Part shown: piece by piece, positions 46,659 through 54,938 of the stretch
Layout of the letters: every line of letters starts with the position of its first letter
Numbering within the stretch: the stretch's first letter is position 1
Notes under the pieces: generated by a model
Told to the model about the DNA's origin: nothing
Databases searched by the model: none
What the model saw: only the letters and a program-made list of their open reading frames with translations
Program-made: the position numbers and the translations under genes
Origin: Micromonospora coerulea
GTDB taxonomy: Bacteria > Actinomycetota > Actinomycetes > Mycobacteriales > Micromonosporaceae
Assembly (NCBI RefSeq): GCF_016598485.1
Contig: NZ_JAEMUW010000001.1
Location: 372,001 to 436,000 of the forward strand
Direction: 5' to 3'
DNA length: 64,000 nt

Positions 46659-47381
46659 TCAGAACAGGTCGGCAAACTGTGAGTCGAGCCACTCGCGGAA
46701 CCGGCCGACCCAGTCTCCGTCGGTGGTCGGCCAGTCGAACTGGCCGGTCAGCGCGACGATGCCGAGCACCACGGCGGCCACGCCGACGGTGATGCCGATC
46801 AGCGCGTCCAGCTTGCCGGCGACGTGCCGGCGGCGGGTCGCGATCAGGCCGAGCACCGCGAGGACCGCGCCGACCGCGCCGAGCCCGACGCCGTACCCGG
46901 CGAGGGTGCCGGTGAGCACGAAGAGCGCGCCCGCCACGGAGACGATCAGGCCCAGGGTGGCGAGCAGGCTGGCCCGGGGCTTCGGGCCGACGGCGACCGG
47001 CTCGGCGCGGCCGTCGAGGTCCCGGTCCACCGGCCGCTCCACCACCCGGTCCCGGCTCCGATCCAGGTCGACGGTCTGCTCCTGGGCCGGGCCCGGGCCC
47101 ACCACGGCGCCGGGCTGCGCGGTGTCCGAGGCCACCGGCCGCACGGTGGCGGCCCGCGCGGTCGCCGACCGGCGCCCCGCGTCGGAGACGCGGTCGTCGT
47201 CGGTGGCGGTCGGGGTGCTCCGGTACGTCGCCCCGTCGTCGTCCCGGTCGGTGACCGCCGGCCGTTCCGCCGTGCCGTCCACCCGGTCCCTCGTCGCGGC
47301 GCGGTCCCGCTCGTCGACGTGCCCGTCGCCGTTCACGTCCCCGCTCTGCGCCGGTCCGTTCCGGCGCGACAAGATCTTCAC
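46659..47381 (-). CDS. Membrane protein with N-terminal EF-hand/dockerin-like calcium loop
   Basis: 240 residues. Residues 15-26 read DVNGDGHVDERD, a canonical Ca2+ loop (D15, N17, D19, H21, D23, D26) as in dockerin or EF-hand proteins. A 100-residue Asp/Arg-rich low-complexity stretch follows, then three hydrophobic segments (LGLIVSVAGALFVLTGTLAG, GAVGAVLAVLGLIATRR, ALIGITVGVAAVVLGIVALT) and an acidic tail. GTG 47381 has AGGAGG 6 nt upstream. The soluble part precedes the membrane segments and has no signal peptide, so the loop is probably cytoplasmic. Function unknown. Confidence 0.6.
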   Translation of the reverse strand: MKILSRRNGPAQSGDVNGDGHVDERDRAATRDRVDGTAERPAVTDRDDDGATYRSTPTATDDDRVSDAGRRSATARAATVRPVASDTAQPGAVVGPGPAQEQTVDLDRSRDRVVERPVDRDLDGRAEPVAVGPKPRASLLATLGLIVSVAGALFVLTGTLAGYGVGLGAVGAVLAVLGLIATRRRHVAGKLDALIGITVGVAAVVLGIVALTGQFDWPTTDGDWVGRFREWLDSQFADLF

Positions 47382-47564
47382 TTCACACCTCCTGGTCAAG
47401 GGCGTGGAGGCCGCGGAAGCGCAGTGGCAGCCACGCGTAACAGAGAGGACGTACCCCGTCGCGGCGCCGCCGACACCCATCGACGGTCGCCCGTCCCCGA
47501 GTGAGCCGGCGCGGGCGGCGGCCGGCCTCGGCGGGCGGACCGGCGCCGGGCTACCGTTGCCGTC

Positions 47565-48374
47565 GTGCCAGAGGGACACACCATCCACCGCCTGGCGGCC
47601 CGGCACGCCGAACTCTTCGCCGGCGACAAGGTGCACGCCGCCAGCCTGCAGGGCCGCTTCGCCGAGGGTGCGGCCCGGCTCACCGGCACCGTCCTGGACG
47701 GCACCGAGGCGTACGGCAAGCACCTGCTGCACCACTACGCCGGCGAGCTGACCCTGCACGTCCACCTCGGGCTGTACGGCAAGTTCGCCGACGCTGCCGG
47801 CGAGCCGCCGCCGCCCGTGGGTCAGGTGCGGCTGCGGCTGACCAGCGACCGGCACTGGCTGGACCTGCGCGGCCCGACCGCCTGCGAGCTGCTCACCCCG
47901 CCCGAGGTGGCGGCGCTACGGGACCGCCTCGGCCCGGACCCGCTGCGCGCCGACGCCGATCCGGACCGGGCGTACGCCCGGATCTCCCGCAGCCCGACGC
48001 CGCTCGCGGCGCTGCTGCTCGACCAGTCGGTGGTGGCCGGCACCGGGTTGATCTTCGTGACCGAGGCGCTGTTCCGGGCCGGCCTGCCGCCCACCCTGCC
48101 CGGCCGCAAACTGACCCCGGCCGGCTGGCGGGAACTCTGGGCCGACCTGGTCGCGCTGATGACCGTCGCGGTCGAGCGGGGCCGGATCGACACCGTGCGC
48201 GACGCCCACCTGCCGGAGGCGATGGGCCGCGCCGCCCGCGTCGACCGGCACGGCGGCGAGGTGTACGTCTACCGCCGCCCCGGCGCGCCCTGCCATGTCT
48301 GCGGCACCGGGGTCAGCCGGGGCGAGCTGGCCGGCCGCAACCTCTACTGGTGCGCCACCTGCCAGGCCCGCTGA
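47565..48374 (+). CDS. Fpg/Nei family DNA glycosylase/AP lyase
   Basis: 269 residues. Catalytic Pro2-Glu3 (PEGHTIHRLA), the helix-two-turn-helix region around SPTPLAALLLDQSVVAGTGLIFVTEAL, and a C-terminal zinc finger with four cysteines (CHVCG ... CATC). It excises oxidised bases. PEGHTIHR is characteristic of Nei1/Nei2-type enzymes over MutM. GTG 47565 is 7 nt after TACCGT (47552-47557) with no Shine-Dalgarno, so leaderless. Confidence 0.9.
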   Translation: MPEGHTIHRLAARHAELFAGDKVHAASLQGRFAEGAARLTGTVLDGTEAYGKHLLHHYAGELTLHVHLGLYGKFADAAGEPPPPVGQVRLRLTSDRHWLDLRGPTACELLTPPEVAALRDRLGPDPLRADADPDRAYARISRSPTPLAALLLDQSVVAGTGLIFVTEALFRAGLPPTLPGRKLTPAGWRELWADLVALMTVAVERGRIDTVRDAHLPEAMGRAARVDRHGGEVYVYRRPGAPCHVCGTGVSRGELAGRNLYWCATCQAR

Positions 48375-48383
48375 CGGCTACTG

Positions 48384-49262
48384 TCACTCCCCGCCCAGCA
48401 GCCAGCGGACCACCTCGACCTGGCGGGGGAAGACCTCGCCCTCGCCGACGCTCCAGGCCAGGGTGTGCACGATCGCCCAGCCGCGGACCCGCTCCCGGTC
48501 GAGCCCCAGCTCGGCGCTGAGCCGGTCCAGCCGGTGGCGCACCGCTGCGGGGGAGTGGCCCAGTTCGGCGCCGCGCACCATCGGCATCGGCGCGAACTCG
48601 CGCTCGCCGACCAACGGCTTCGGGTCGATCACCAGCCACGGCTCCCGACTGGCCCGCAGCACGTTGCCGGCGTGCAGGTCCTGATTGACCAGCACCTGCT
48701 CGCCCTGGCTCGGCACCAGGTCGGCGAGCAGCCCGAGCGCGGCGTCGAGCAGCCGCCGCTCGTACGGCCGATTGGCCCGCTCCCAGTTGACCGGCATCCG
48801 CTCGGCCCAGCCGGCGGCCTCTTCGGCGAGCGGGGTGAACGGCGGGCCGGCCGGCACCTGGAGCCGGGGCAGCAGCTCCACCACCGCGTCGAGCGCCCGG
48901 TCGGCCGGGAGCTGGTGCAGCGGGGTGCCGGGCACGCACCGCTCGACCAGCAGCGCCCGGCGCTGCGCGTCGTGGGCCAGCACCCGGATCGCGCCCCGGC
49001 CGGCCCAGTGCGCCAGCGCGGTCGCCTCGTGCACGCTGTCGCCGTCCGGGTACTGCAACTTCAGCACCGCCGGGGTGCCGTCCGGCAGCTCCGCCGGCAT
49101 AGCCAGGGACGCGAAGGCGTACGGGTAGGGCGGCCCGACCCGCAGCTCCCAGCGCTCGACGCAGCCGGCCAGCCGGTCCGGCAGCGTCGCCAGCCACGCC
49201 CGGCCGGCCGGCATCCGCTCGGTCCAGCGCAGCCCCTCGGGGATCTCCAGCTCCACGGCCAT
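48384..49262 (-). CDS. Aminoglycoside/hydroxyurea phosphotransferase-like kinase (APH(6)/Hur family)
   Basis: 292 residues. Kinase-like fold with a nucleotide-binding Lys in AVLKLQYP, catalytic loop NQDLHAGNVL and metal-binding IDPKPLVGEREFAP, matching streptomycin 6-kinase/Hur-type proteins (APH_6_hur). It may phosphorylate a small metabolite or antibiotic; the true substrate is unknown. ATG 49262 has no strong ribosome site. Convergent with the glycosylase gene, 9 bp apart, and 104 bp downstream of the WGR gene on the same strand. Confidence 0.78.
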   Translation of the reverse strand: MAVELEIPEGLRWTERMPAGRAWLATLPDRLAGCVERWELRVGPPYPYAFASLAMPAELPDGTPAVLKLQYPDGDSVHEATALAHWAGRGAIRVLAHDAQRRALLVERCVPGTPLHQLPADRALDAVVELLPRLQVPAGPPFTPLAEEAAGWAERMPVNWERANRPYERRLLDAALGLLADLVPSQGEQVLVNQDLHAGNVLRASREPWLVIDPKPLVGEREFAPMPMVRGAELGHSPAAVRHRLDRLSAELGLDRERVRGWAIVHTLAWSVGEGEVFPRQVEVVRWLLGGE

Positions 49263-49366
49263 CCGACCATCCTGGGCGCCACCGGGTCCGCGCGCCCAAC
49301 CGATTCCGGCTGGGTGCCGGGAGCATGAGGTCGGCGGAGGGCGCGACCGACCACCGACCGTGCCGG

Positions 49367-50788
49367 TCAGCGGAGCCGGCGGATGTCGCCGTACGCCCGG
49401 TAGAAGCCGCCCCGGCCGGACTCGCGGACCTCGGTGACCAGGTAGCGGGCGCCCGGCTCGCGGATGCCCTTCGGGAACTGCACCGACCAGTCGCGCCGGT
49501 AGCCGGTGGAGAGCACGTGCACCCGCAGCCGCCCGCCGTCCTCGACGCACTGCACCACCACACCGTCGCGGTCGTCGGTGGTCACCTCGACGGTCGTCCA
49601 GGCCGCCGGTTCGGGCATCCGGGCCGGGGCCTTGACGTCCACCACCTCCGGCACGCTGCCCGCCTCGGCCGCCCGGATCGCCGGCTCGCTGGCGTCGACG
49701 CAGGCCAGATAGCCGCCGGTGGTCACCACGTAGAGGCGCTCGTCGTGGTACTGCATCGAGTACGCCGAGCCGCAACCGGTGCCGAGCTTCCACAGCCGGG
49801 TGCCGTCGGCGTCGAAGCAGTAGATCGAGGACTGGCTGTCCCCGGCGAAGACGTACCGGCCGCCCTCGGCGGTGGCGCAGGAGAAGACCGGTGCGTCGCA
49901 GCGGTACGACCGCTCGGCGCGCCCGTCCTTGCGCAGGCGGACCACCTCCCGGGTGCCCGTGCCCGCGAACACCGTCTCCCGCTCCTGCCAGCCGAAGAGC
50001 ACCGACCCGGTCCGGGTGTGCCACAGCTCTCGCCCGGTCCGCCAGTCGTAGCCGGTCACCCCCTGCGAGTGGCCGTGGTAGAGCGCGCCGGCGTCGCAGC
50101 GGACCATCCACGCGGCCCGGCCCCGCCCCGCCCGCCGCCAGAGGAACTCGTCCTCGTGGTCGATCGCGGCGATGCCGCCGTCGGCGTCGGAGACGCCCAG
50201 CACCCCGTCGTGGATGTCCAGCCAGTAGATGTCGATCTCGGGGGCGATCGCGTACGCCGCCCGGGGCACCTTGCCCGACAGGTCGTAGACGTTGCCGTCG
50301 TCGCAGCCGGCGTAGATCCAGGCGTCGTCGGCCACGATGCACTTCACCCCGTCGGGGAGGCGCACCTGGTTCAGCACCCGGGCGTCGTGGCCGAGCGTGG
50401 TGATCACCCCGCGCTCGTTGCCGACCATGCAGCTCTGCCCGTCGATGAAGATGCCGAACGCGGGCGCGCCCGAGTCGTACCGCCAGAGGACCGGGGCGGT
50501 GCGGGCGGTGGAGCGGGTGCTGACGATCTGCCGGCGGGAGACCGACCGCTTCTGCCGGACGCCGGGCACCGCCGGGGCGTACCCCTTGCGGATCTTCTCC
50601 CCGATCTTCTTCGCGGCGGCGGCGCGGGCCCGGGCGTTGTCCGGGTAGTTGCTGGTCTTGACCTGGCCCCGGTCACCGATCCGGCCGTAGCGCACGGTCA
50701 GCGCGGTGTCCGCCACCACGATCTCGTAGAACTTGTGCGCACTACCGTCCACTTCGGACAGTTCGAGGTAGGTCGTCTCCTGCGACAT
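49367..50788 (-). CDS. WGR domain fused to a WD40/PQQ-like beta-propeller
   Basis: 473 residues. Residues 1-75 form a WGR domain (LELSEVDGSAHKFYEIVV, then RYGRIGDRGQV): the family W-G-R is Y34-G35-R36 here. From about 95 to 430 there are repeated blade motifs such as GCDDGNVYDLSG, WLDIHDGVLGVSDADGGIAAID and GDSQSSIYCFDADGTRLW, i.e. a PQQ-like propeller, then a short beta-rich tail. WGR occurs in PARPs, where it senses nucleic acid or protein; its fusion to a propeller is uncommon. ATG 50788 has GGAGG 7 nt upstream. No PARP catalytic domain is present. Function unknown. Confidence 0.8.
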   Translation of the reverse strand: MSQETTYLELSEVDGSAHKFYEIVVADTALTVRYGRIGDRGQVKTSNYPDNARARAAAAKKIGEKIRKGYAPAVPGVRQKRSVSRRQIVSTRSTARTAPVLWRYDSGAPAFGIFIDGQSCMVGNERGVITTLGHDARVLNQVRLPDGVKCIVADDAWIYAGCDDGNVYDLSGKVPRAAYAIAPEIDIYWLDIHDGVLGVSDADGGIAAIDHEDEFLWRRAGRGRAAWMVRCDAGALYHGHSQGVTGYDWRTGRELWHTRTGSVLFGWQERETVFAGTGTREVVRLRKDGRAERSYRCDAPVFSCATAEGGRYVFAGDSQSSIYCFDADGTRLWKLGTGCGSAYSMQYHDERLYVVTTGGYLACVDASEPAIRAAEAGSVPEVVDVKAPARMPEPAAWTTVEVTTDDRDGVVVQCVEDGGRLRVHVLSTGYRRDWSVQFPKGIREPGARYLVTEVRESGRGGFYRAYGDIRRLR

Positions 50789-50888
50789 GGGGATGCCTCC
50801 GAGGGGATCTGCGCCGGAACCGGCACTGCGACAGCGCGCACACGCTAACCGCGCCCCCCGACAAAGATCGGCCGCCGGCGGGGGAGGC

Positions 50889-52274
50889 CTAGCTGGTGGC
50901 CGCGAGGGCGTCGACGGCCTTGCGGGCGGCGATCAGCACCGGATCCCAGACCGGCGCGTACGGCGGGGCGTAGCCCAGATCCAACGCCGTCATCTCGTCC
51001 ACCGTCATGCCGTTCCAGAGCGCCACGGCCAGGGTGTCGATCCGCTTCGCCGCCTCGGACCAGCCGACGATCTGCGCCCCGAGCAGCCGGCCGCTGGGCC
51101 GCTCCGCGATCAGCTTGACCGTCATCGGCCGGGCACCCGGGTAGTAGCCGGCCCGGTTCGTCGACTCGGCGATCACCGAGACGAACTCGAAGCCGGCCGC
51201 GGCGGCGTCCCGCTCCCGCAGGCCGGTCCGTCCCACCTCCAGGTCGCAGACCTTGGTCACGGCCGTGCCGATGACGCCGGGGAAGGTGGCGTACCCGCCG
51301 CCGATGTTGATGCCGGCCACCCGGCCCTGCTTGTTGGCGTGGGTGCCGAGCGGCAGGTGCACCGGCATCCCGCTGACCCGGTGCAGGGTCTCGACGCAGT
51401 CCCCGGCCGCCCAGACGCCGGGCAGCCCGGGCACCCGCATCCGGCGGTCGGTGCGGATCCCGCCGGTGGGGCCGAGCGGCAGGCCGGCTTCCTCGGCCAG
51501 CCGGGTGTTCGGACGTACGCCGAGACCGAGCACCACCACGTCGGCGGGGATCGGCCCCTCGGCGGTGACCACGGCGCTGACCCGCCCGTCCCGCTCCTCC
51601 AGCCCGGTCACCGCCAGGCCGGTGCGGATCTGGATGCCGATGCCCCGCATCGCGTCGGCGACCAGCTCGGCCATGTCCCCGTCCACCGTGGACATCGGCT
51701 GGTCGGCCCGCTCGACCAGGTTGACGGAGAGGCCGCGCTGGATCAGCGCCTCGGCCATCTCGACACCGATGTAGCCGCCGCCGATCACCACCGCCCGGCG
51801 GGGCTTCGGCTCGCCGTCCAGCCAGTCGCGCAGCGCCGCCCCGTCGTCGAGGGTCTGCATCCCGAAGACCCCGCCCCCCCGGATGTGCGCCCATGCCGGC
51901 TTGATCGGCATTGCGCCGGCCGCGTACACCAGGGTGTCGAAGCCCTCGCGGACCTCGCCGCCGCCCGCCAGGTCCCGGGCGACCACCTCGCGCCGCTCCA
52001 GGTCGATGCCGGTGACCTCGTGCCGGAGCCGGACCTGGATGTCGAACTCGTCCTGGAAGGTGGCCGGGTCGCGGGCGATGAGCTGGTCCCGCTCGGGCAC
52101 CACCCCGCTGATCCAGTAGGGGATGCCGCAGGCCGAGTAGGAGGTGAAGTGCCCCCGCTCGAAGGCGACGATGGTCAGGTCGTCGCGGTCGCGGCGGCGC
52201 CGGGCCTGGGACGCCGCCGCCATTCCGGCGCCGTCCCCGCCCACGACGATCAGTCGTTCCGCCACGGGGTCCAT
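50889..52274 (-). CDS. FAD/NAD(P)-dependent CoA-disulfide-reductase-like oxidoreductase
   Basis: 461 residues. FAD Rossmann motif LIVVGGDGAGMAAA, the single redox Cys49 in SYSACGIPYW (CoADR/NADH oxidase/NPSR subclass), the NAD motif VVIGGGYIGVEMAEAL, WAAGDC and a C-terminal dimerisation domain. The lone Cys points to a sulfenic acid or CoA-S-Cys mechanism. The start is ATG 52274; GTG 52265 has a better ribosome site (AGGA 8-9 nt upstream). It is the last gene before the WGR gene on the same strand, with a 100-bp gap. Confidence 0.87.
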   Translation of the reverse strand: MDPVAERLIVVGGDGAGMAAASQARRRRDRDDLTIVAFERGHFTSYSACGIPYWISGVVPERDQLIARDPATFQDEFDIQVRLRHEVTGIDLERREVVARDLAGGGEVREGFDTLVYAAGAMPIKPAWAHIRGGGVFGMQTLDDGAALRDWLDGEPKPRRAVVIGGGYIGVEMAEALIQRGLSVNLVERADQPMSTVDGDMAELVADAMRGIGIQIRTGLAVTGLEERDGRVSAVVTAEGPIPADVVVLGLGVRPNTRLAEEAGLPLGPTGGIRTDRRMRVPGLPGVWAAGDCVETLHRVSGMPVHLPLGTHANKQGRVAGINIGGGYATFPGVIGTAVTKVCDLEVGRTGLRERDAAAAGFEFVSVIAESTNRAGYYPGARPMTVKLIAERPSGRLLGAQIVGWSEAAKRIDTLAVALWNGMTVDEMTALDLGYAPPYAPVWDPVLIAARKAVDALAATS

Positions 52275-52322
52275 CCTGTCACGGGCAAATCGGGCGCGGG
52301 CCGGTCACGGCACGTCCGCCGG

Positions 52323-53462
52323 TCAGCCACGGGTCTGCCGGGCCACGTCCTCGACCACGTCGATCATGCGGCCGGTGCGGGCGAAGACGGCCCGCTGCCG
52401 GGCCGCGCCGGTGCCGTGCCGGCGCAGCCCGCCCAGCAGGTCGGTGACCTGGTCGAGGTCGTCGTGCCGCGCCAGTTCCGGGCGGACCCGGTCGACCAGC
52501 TTGTCCAGCAGCTCCCACGCGGGTCGCAGCTCGCCGTCGGTCAGGTCGACGCCCTGGCCCGCCAACCCGTCGTGGGCGGCCCGCCAGTGCGCGGCCACCA
52601 GCAGGTGGTGGTCGGTCCGCAGCGGCGGCCGGCCCGCGGCGATGTCGGTCATGGCGGTCGCCACCAGGGCCCGGACCAGCGCGGCGACCAACACCGCGTC
52701 GTCCACCGACGGGCAGACGTCACCGATCCGGATCTCCACCGTCGGGTACTTCGCCGACAGCCGGGCGTACCAGTAGAGCATCCCCTCGTCGAGCATCACG
52801 CCGCTGGCGATCAACTGCCGGATCAGCCGTTGGTAGTGCGCGTGGGACTCCAGGAAGGGGGTGGGTGCCACCGACGGCCAGTGTTCCCACTCCACCGACC
52901 GCCAGCTCGCGTAGCCGGTGTCCTCGCCCTTGGCGAACGGCGAGTTGGTGGTCACCGCGTGCAGGATCGGCAGCCAGGGCCGGACGTGGTTGAGCACCTG
53001 CACCCCGGTGTCCGGGTCCGGGATCCCGACGTGCACGTGCATGCCGTTGTTCCCGGGGCCGGGGACCAGCAGCCGGAAGCGTTCGATCATCCGGTCGAAG
53101 CGCGGCTTGTCGACCACCGGTGGGACCGGGCCGTCCACCGGACCGGTGCCGATGGCGAGGACCCGTACGCCGGCCCGCTCGGCGGCGTCGGCCAGCGCGG
53201 CGCGCAGCACCCCCAGCGAGTGCCGGATGGACGACAGCTCCAGCGCGGGCGGGCTGCCGATCTCGATCTGGCTGGTCTGGAACTCCCGCTCCACCTGCCC
53301 GCGCAGCTCGGCCGGCACCTGTTCCATCACTAGATCGACCGCCGGTACGGCGGCGCCGGTGTGCGGGTCGACGAGCAGGAACTCCTCCTCGACGCCGACG
53401 GTGAACAGGTCGGTGCCGCCCGGTGCGGCGTGCCGTTCCCGCTCCGCCAGGGACCCGCTCAT
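52323..53462 (-). CDS. YbdK-type carboxylate-amine ligase (glutamate-cysteine ligase family 2)
   Basis: 379 residues. GCS2 fold: TVGVEEEFLLVDP, TSQIEIGSPPALELSSIR, PGNNGMHVHVGIPD and ATP-site ARLSAKYPTVEIRIGDVCPSV. The family links an amino acid to glutamate-like carboxylates; many actinobacterial copies have uncertain substrates. ATG 53462 has GAGG about 5 nt upstream. Divergent from the DUF6412-like gene across 269 bp. Confidence 0.88.
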   Translation of the reverse strand: MSGSLAERERHAAPGGTDLFTVGVEEEFLLVDPHTGAAVPAVDLVMEQVPAELRGQVEREFQTSQIEIGSPPALELSSIRHSLGVLRAALADAAERAGVRVLAIGTGPVDGPVPPVVDKPRFDRMIERFRLLVPGPGNNGMHVHVGIPDPDTGVQVLNHVRPWLPILHAVTTNSPFAKGEDTGYASWRSVEWEHWPSVAPTPFLESHAHYQRLIRQLIASGVMLDEGMLYWYARLSAKYPTVEIRIGDVCPSVDDAVLVAALVRALVATAMTDIAAGRPPLRTDHHLLVAAHWRAAHDGLAGQGVDLTDGELRPAWELLDKLVDRVRPELARHDDLDQVTDLLGGLRRHGTGAARQRAVFARTGRMIDVVEDVARQTRG

Positions 53463-53731
53463 CACCCTCACCGTCCGTTCCGTGCCGGCCGCGGCGCCGT
53501 GCCGCGTCGTCGACGGCCCATTACCCACCGTGTCGGCGGGAGGAAACGCCGGCCCGGCGTGTCGGCCGGGGACCTCCCTCCGCTTGCCGCCTGGTCTTCC
53601 TCGGCATCCTCGCCTCGGCGCTGCTGCGCCGTCGGACACCGCGACCTCGGCGACCGAAGCCGATCAGGCGCGGGCGGGGGAGTGCCGCGATCGTCGCCAC
53701 GCGGCGTGACACGGGGTCCTAGGCTGGCGGC

Positions 53732-54028
53732 GTGCCGGGATTGCTGATGGCGGTGGCGGGGACCTGGGCGTACGCCCTCGCCCAGTTCGCCGTGCTGGCC
53801 GACCGCCCGGTCGAACTGCTCGCCGGCGCGGCGGTCGCCGCCGCGCTGCTGCTGGCCACGCTGCTCGCTCTCCGGTCCCGGGCGCTGCCGGGGGCACCCC
53901 GGTCCGGCCAGCTCGCCTCCGCGCTGCGGGCCCGCGCCCGTGGTCGTCGGGTGCCCCGCCAGGCCGACCCGGACGCGGCGGGCCGGCCGCGACCGCGCGC
54001 CCCCGGCCCGCACCCCTCGGCCGCGTAG
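53732..54028 (+). CDS. DUF6412-like small membrane protein
   Basis: 98 residues with two hydrophobic helices (LLMAVAGTWAYALAQFAVLA and VELLAGAAVAAALLLATLLAL) and a basic tail ending QADPDAAGRPRPRAPG. The tail motif matches the DUF6412 family, found next to YidC-type insertases. GTG 53732 is 6 nt after TAGGCT (53720-53725) with no Shine-Dalgarno, so leaderless. It likely belongs with the insertase gene 90 bp downstream. Confidence 0.75.
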   Translation: MPGLLMAVAGTWAYALAQFAVLADRPVELLAGAAVAAALLLATLLALRSRALPGAPRSGQLASALRARARGRRVPRQADPDAAGRPRPRAPGPHPSAA

Positions 54029-54118
54029 CGCTGTGCCGCCGCGCGGCCGGTTCCGTCGTCAGCCGTCCCGCGGGACGTGTCGTCCCGGGGACCTTCCGGA
54101 ATCGGACCGAGGGGTTCC

Positions 54119-54862
54119 ATGTTCGCCTTCGCACCACTGCACGCCGCGGCGTCCGCCGCCGCCTCCGTCGTCACCTGGCTCGCCGGCCTGCTCGAGCCGC
54201 TGACCGGCGGGGCGGCCACGGCCGCCGCCATCGTCCTGTTCACCATCGGTGTCCGCCTGCTGATCTCGCCGTTGACCCTGGCGCAGGTCCGCGGGGAGCG
54301 GCGCCGCGCGGCGCTCACCCCTGAGGTCCGCGACCTCCAGCGCCGGCACGCCGACGACCCGGCCACGTTGCAGCGCGAGCTGTTCGCGCTGTACCGGCGG
54401 GCCGGCGCCAACCCGGTCTCCGGCTGCCTCCCGGCGCTGTTGCAGGCACCGTTCTTCCTGGTCATGTACCGCCTCTTCGCCACGGGCGACGGTGGCCCGA
54501 CGTTGCTCGACGAGCGGCTGGCCGGGGTGCCGCTGGGCTGGCACCTCGGCGACGGGCTCACCGGGCCGGTGGCCGGGGTCTTCGGGGCGCTGCTGGCCGC
54601 GCTGCTCGTGCTGGCCTGGTTCACGTCGCAGCGGGCCCGGCGCGCGGCCCGCGAGACCGGCACCGTCGCCGGCACGCCGACCGAGGGTCCGGGCGCGGCG
54701 ACGCTGGGCCGGCTGCTGCCGTTGCTGCCGTACACCACGGTGCTGGTCGCGTTGGTGGTCCCGCTGGCGGCGGTGCTCTACCTGGTCACCACGACCGGGT
54801 GGACCGCGCTGGAGCAGGTGGTGTTGCGCCGGTCGCGCCCGGCAGACATCGACGGACGTTGA
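54119..54862 (+). CDS. YidC/Oxa1-family membrane insertase (second, short form)
   Basis: 247 residues. Core Oxa1 fold with about five helices: TIGVRLLISPLTLAQVRGERRRAALTPEV, the cytoplasmic helix pair with RRHADDPATLQRELFALYRRAGANPVSGC, and FFLVMYRLF. It inserts membrane proteins. It lacks a large periplasmic domain, as usual for Gram-positive YidC. The strictly conserved Arg in the groove is R58-like in GVRLL. ATG 54119 has GAGGGG upstream. The GH16 promoter -35 overlaps its stop. Confidence 0.85.
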   Translation: MFAFAPLHAAASAAASVVTWLAGLLEPLTGGAATAAAIVLFTIGVRLLISPLTLAQVRGERRRAALTPEVRDLQRRHADDPATLQRELFALYRRAGANPVSGCLPALLQAPFFLVMYRLFATGDGGPTLLDERLAGVPLGWHLGDGLTGPVAGVFGALLAALLVLAWFTSQRARRAARETGTVAGTPTEGPGAATLGRLLPLLPYTTVLVALVVPLAAVLYLVTTTGWTALEQVVLRRSRPADIDGR

Positions 54863-54887
54863 CAAGTGCCCGTCGGGCGCGTAGAAA
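54859..54887 (+). promoter_or_regulatory. Consensus-like promoter of the GH16 gene
   Basis: TTGACA (54859-54864) and TAGAAA (54882-54887) with a 17-nt spacer. The -35 overlaps the YidC stop codon. Transcription should start near 54894. Confidence 0.75.
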
Positions 54888-54894
54888 ACGCTCT

Positions 54895-54910
54895 CAGAGA
54901 GCGCTCTCTG
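54895..54910. promoter_or_regulatory. LacI-family-type operator at the GH16 start point
   Basis: CAGAGAGCGCTCTCTG is a perfect 16-bp palindrome with the central GAGCGCTC core of CebR-like LacI repressors of glycan utilisation (TGGGAGCGCTCCCA). Its place at the predicted start point fits repression. A half-site GCTCTC precedes it. Confidence 0.75.
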
Positions 54911-54938
54911 ACACCCGTCCCCGCAGAGAGGCACCCCG

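Noticed and set aside
54895..54910. GAGAGCGCTCTC as a terminator hairpin of the YidC gene
   Set aside because: It is a palindrome without loop, 33 bp past the stop and just after a consensus promoter; an operator fits better.
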